Shown in pieces: positions 4,826 through 5,709 of a DNA stretch of 5,709 bases. How positions within the stretch are numbered: the first letter of the stretch is position 1; each line of letters starts with the position of its first letter. The notes below the pieces were generated by a model. The model had not been told where the DNA came from, ran no database searches, and worked only from the letters and a program-made list of their open reading frames with translations. The stretch lies in contig CALLIQ010000748.1 in the NCBI GenBank assembly GCA_938008925.1, forward strand, positions 1-5,709, given 5' to 3'. The position numbers and the translations under genes are program-made. This stretch comes from an uncultured Acidimicrobiales bacterium (lineage in GTDB: Bacteria; Actinomycetota; Acidimicrobiia; Acidimicrobiales; SZUA-35).

Positions 4826-5709
4826 ATGACCATTCCTCCCTCCGAACGCGTCGACGCCCCGCTCTACCTCGCCAAGTTCCGCGAGCGTGAGGCGGCGAAG
4901 AAGCCAAGCGGCGATTCGACCGCAGACGCGGACGAGAGAACAGAGACCGATGCGGGTTCCGAGTCGTCGCCGCTGTATCTCCGTCGCTTCCGGGCCCGAG
5001 CCGACGCGGCGGACGCCCAGCCGGCCACGACGCCGCTGTGGCAGCGCGCCGATCTCGCCACCCAGCAGTCGCTCACCGAGGACAACCGCAACAAGGAGAT
5101 CTCGGCGCCAGCCAACGCGGCCCGCTCGCTGACGAACGACGTCTTCTTGATCCGCCACGGGGAGACGCAGGGGTACTCGACCGATTCGGGTCTGACCCCA
5201 CAGGGTGCGTGGCAGGCCCACAGCTACGGGCGCACCCTCGCCCGTCGAGTGAAGAGCGGCGAGACCGTCGTCTTCCGCCACGCCGAGACGAATCGAGCAC
5301 GCGAGACCGCTGAGCAGATCCATCGCGGTTTGGTCGACGGGCTCGCCCAGTTCGAGAAGACGATCACGATCGTCGAGCCAGGTCCGGCGGATGAGTTCCG
5401 AAACTTCGGCTTCGCCTCACCCGATGGCAAGAAGGACGTCACCGCCGCGTTCCGTCAGTACCACGCGCTGCTCGAGGAGTTCGAGCGTTCGGCGATGGGC
5501 GATCGTCCGCTCTGGCTGGTGGAGATGGATCGCTTCTGGCGCACCCAGCAAGGTGGCGCCGACCCGATCCAGCACTGGCTCACGATCCCGATGCTCCACT
5601 TCGAGCCGCCGTCGATGTGCGTCCGCCGCTTCTGGGCGGGCATCAATCGGCTCAGCGACGAGTTCCCGGGCGCTCGGCTCGCCATCGCGACGCACTCGGG
5701 GCCGATCCG
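4826..5709 (+). CDS. Histidine phosphatase family (phosphoglycerate-mutase-like) protein with repeated N-terminal motif, 3' truncated
   Basis: An open frame of 294 codons that runs off the right edge. From about residue 105 it matches the histidine phosphatase superfamily: FLIRHGET (107-114, catalytic His111 after Arg110), RHAETNRARETAEQI (151-165, the second phosphate-binding Arg region) and IATHSGPI (287-294, second catalytic His290). Members transfer phosphate through a phospho-histidine; the substrate here is unknown. The first 104 residues are not part of that fold: they are charged, Ala-rich and probably disordered, with PLYLAKFRERE (12-22) repeated as PLYLRRFRARA (49-59) and a shorter PLWQRADLA (70-78). 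The ATG at 4826 has GAGG 8 bases upstream and comes 10 bases after the dioxygenase stop, so it looks like the third gene of the operon. No such enzyme is a standard part of meta-cleavage, so its role is open. Up to the edge it reads as intact. Confidence 0.82.
   Translation, partial: MTIPPSERVDAPLYLAKFREREAAKKPSGDSTADADERTETDAGSESSPLYLRRFRARADAADAQPATTPLWQRADLATQQSLTEDNRNKEISAPANAARSLTNDVFLIRHGETQGYSTDSGLTPQGAWQAHSYGRTLARRVKSGETVVFRHAETNRARETAEQIHRGLVDGLAQFEKTITIVEPGPADEFRNFGFASPDGKKDVTAAFRQYHALLEEFERSAMGDRPLWLVEMDRFWRTQQGGADPIQHWLTIPMLHFEPPSMCVRRFWAGINRLSDEFPGARLAIATHSGPI

Noticed and set aside
3907..4833. A 308-codon minus-strand open frame opposite the second dioxygenase
   Set aside because: Same mirror effect; the plus-strand gene carries all metal and catalytic residues, and the antisense product is Val/Glu/Asp/Arg-rich without family signatures.
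4796..5323. A 175-codon minus-strand open frame opposite the phosphatase gene start
   Set aside because: The plus strand here encodes a frame with a Shine-Dalgarno and clear RHG, Arg and second His motifs; the minus frame shows no family features.

Overview
The window is compact, GC-rich DNA with strongly G/C-biased third codon positions, GTG and ATG starts and almost no spacers. This suggests a high-GC actinobacterium, possibly an Acidimicrobiia-type lineage, but that placement is a guess from composition and protein style. The content is a piece of an aromatic-ring (catechol) meta-cleavage locus.

Layout. 1-132 (minus) is the 5' end of an unidentified protein with a hydrophobic N-terminal segment. 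133-238 is a spacer holding a hairpin and a Shine-Dalgarno site. 239-2899 (minus) is a four-gene operon read from right to left: an IclR-family regulator, a small Rieske [2Fe-2S] protein, a HAD-superfamily hydrolase and a 2-hydroxypentadienoate hydratase/4-oxalocrotonate decarboxylase-family enzyme. All three junctions are 4-base stop/start overlaps. 2900-2980 is a divergent control region with a perfect 8-7-8 inverted repeat and a weaker copy exactly 20 bp away, good candidates for the operators of the IclR regulator. 2981-4815 (plus) encodes two tandem paralogous XylE-type extradiol dioxygenases, both with complete metal and catalytic residues, joined by a TGATG overlap. 4826 to the window end (plus) is a histidine-phosphatase-family protein with an unusual N-terminal extension that contains a repeated PLYL-x-x-FR-x-R motif; its 3' end is outside the window.

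How it may work. An upstream hydroxylation system not seen here would supply a catechol. One or both dioxygenases would open the ring between C2 and C3, and after the intermediate steps (hydrolase or dehydrogenase branch, not in the window) the MhpD/XylJ/XylI-like enzyme would act on the dienoate or oxalocrotonate product. The Rieske protein could supply electrons to an oxygenase, or could reactivate oxidised dioxygenase iron as the unrelated XylT ferredoxin does in the TOL pathway. The IclR protein probably controls both divergent units. The roles of the HAD hydrolase and the histidine phosphatase in this pathway are unknown.

No RNA genes, insertion sequences, CRISPR arrays or phage features were seen. 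The least ordinary points are the operator pair, the in-frame 15-bp minisatellite inside the Rieske gene, and the repeat-bearing N-terminus of the phosphatase.
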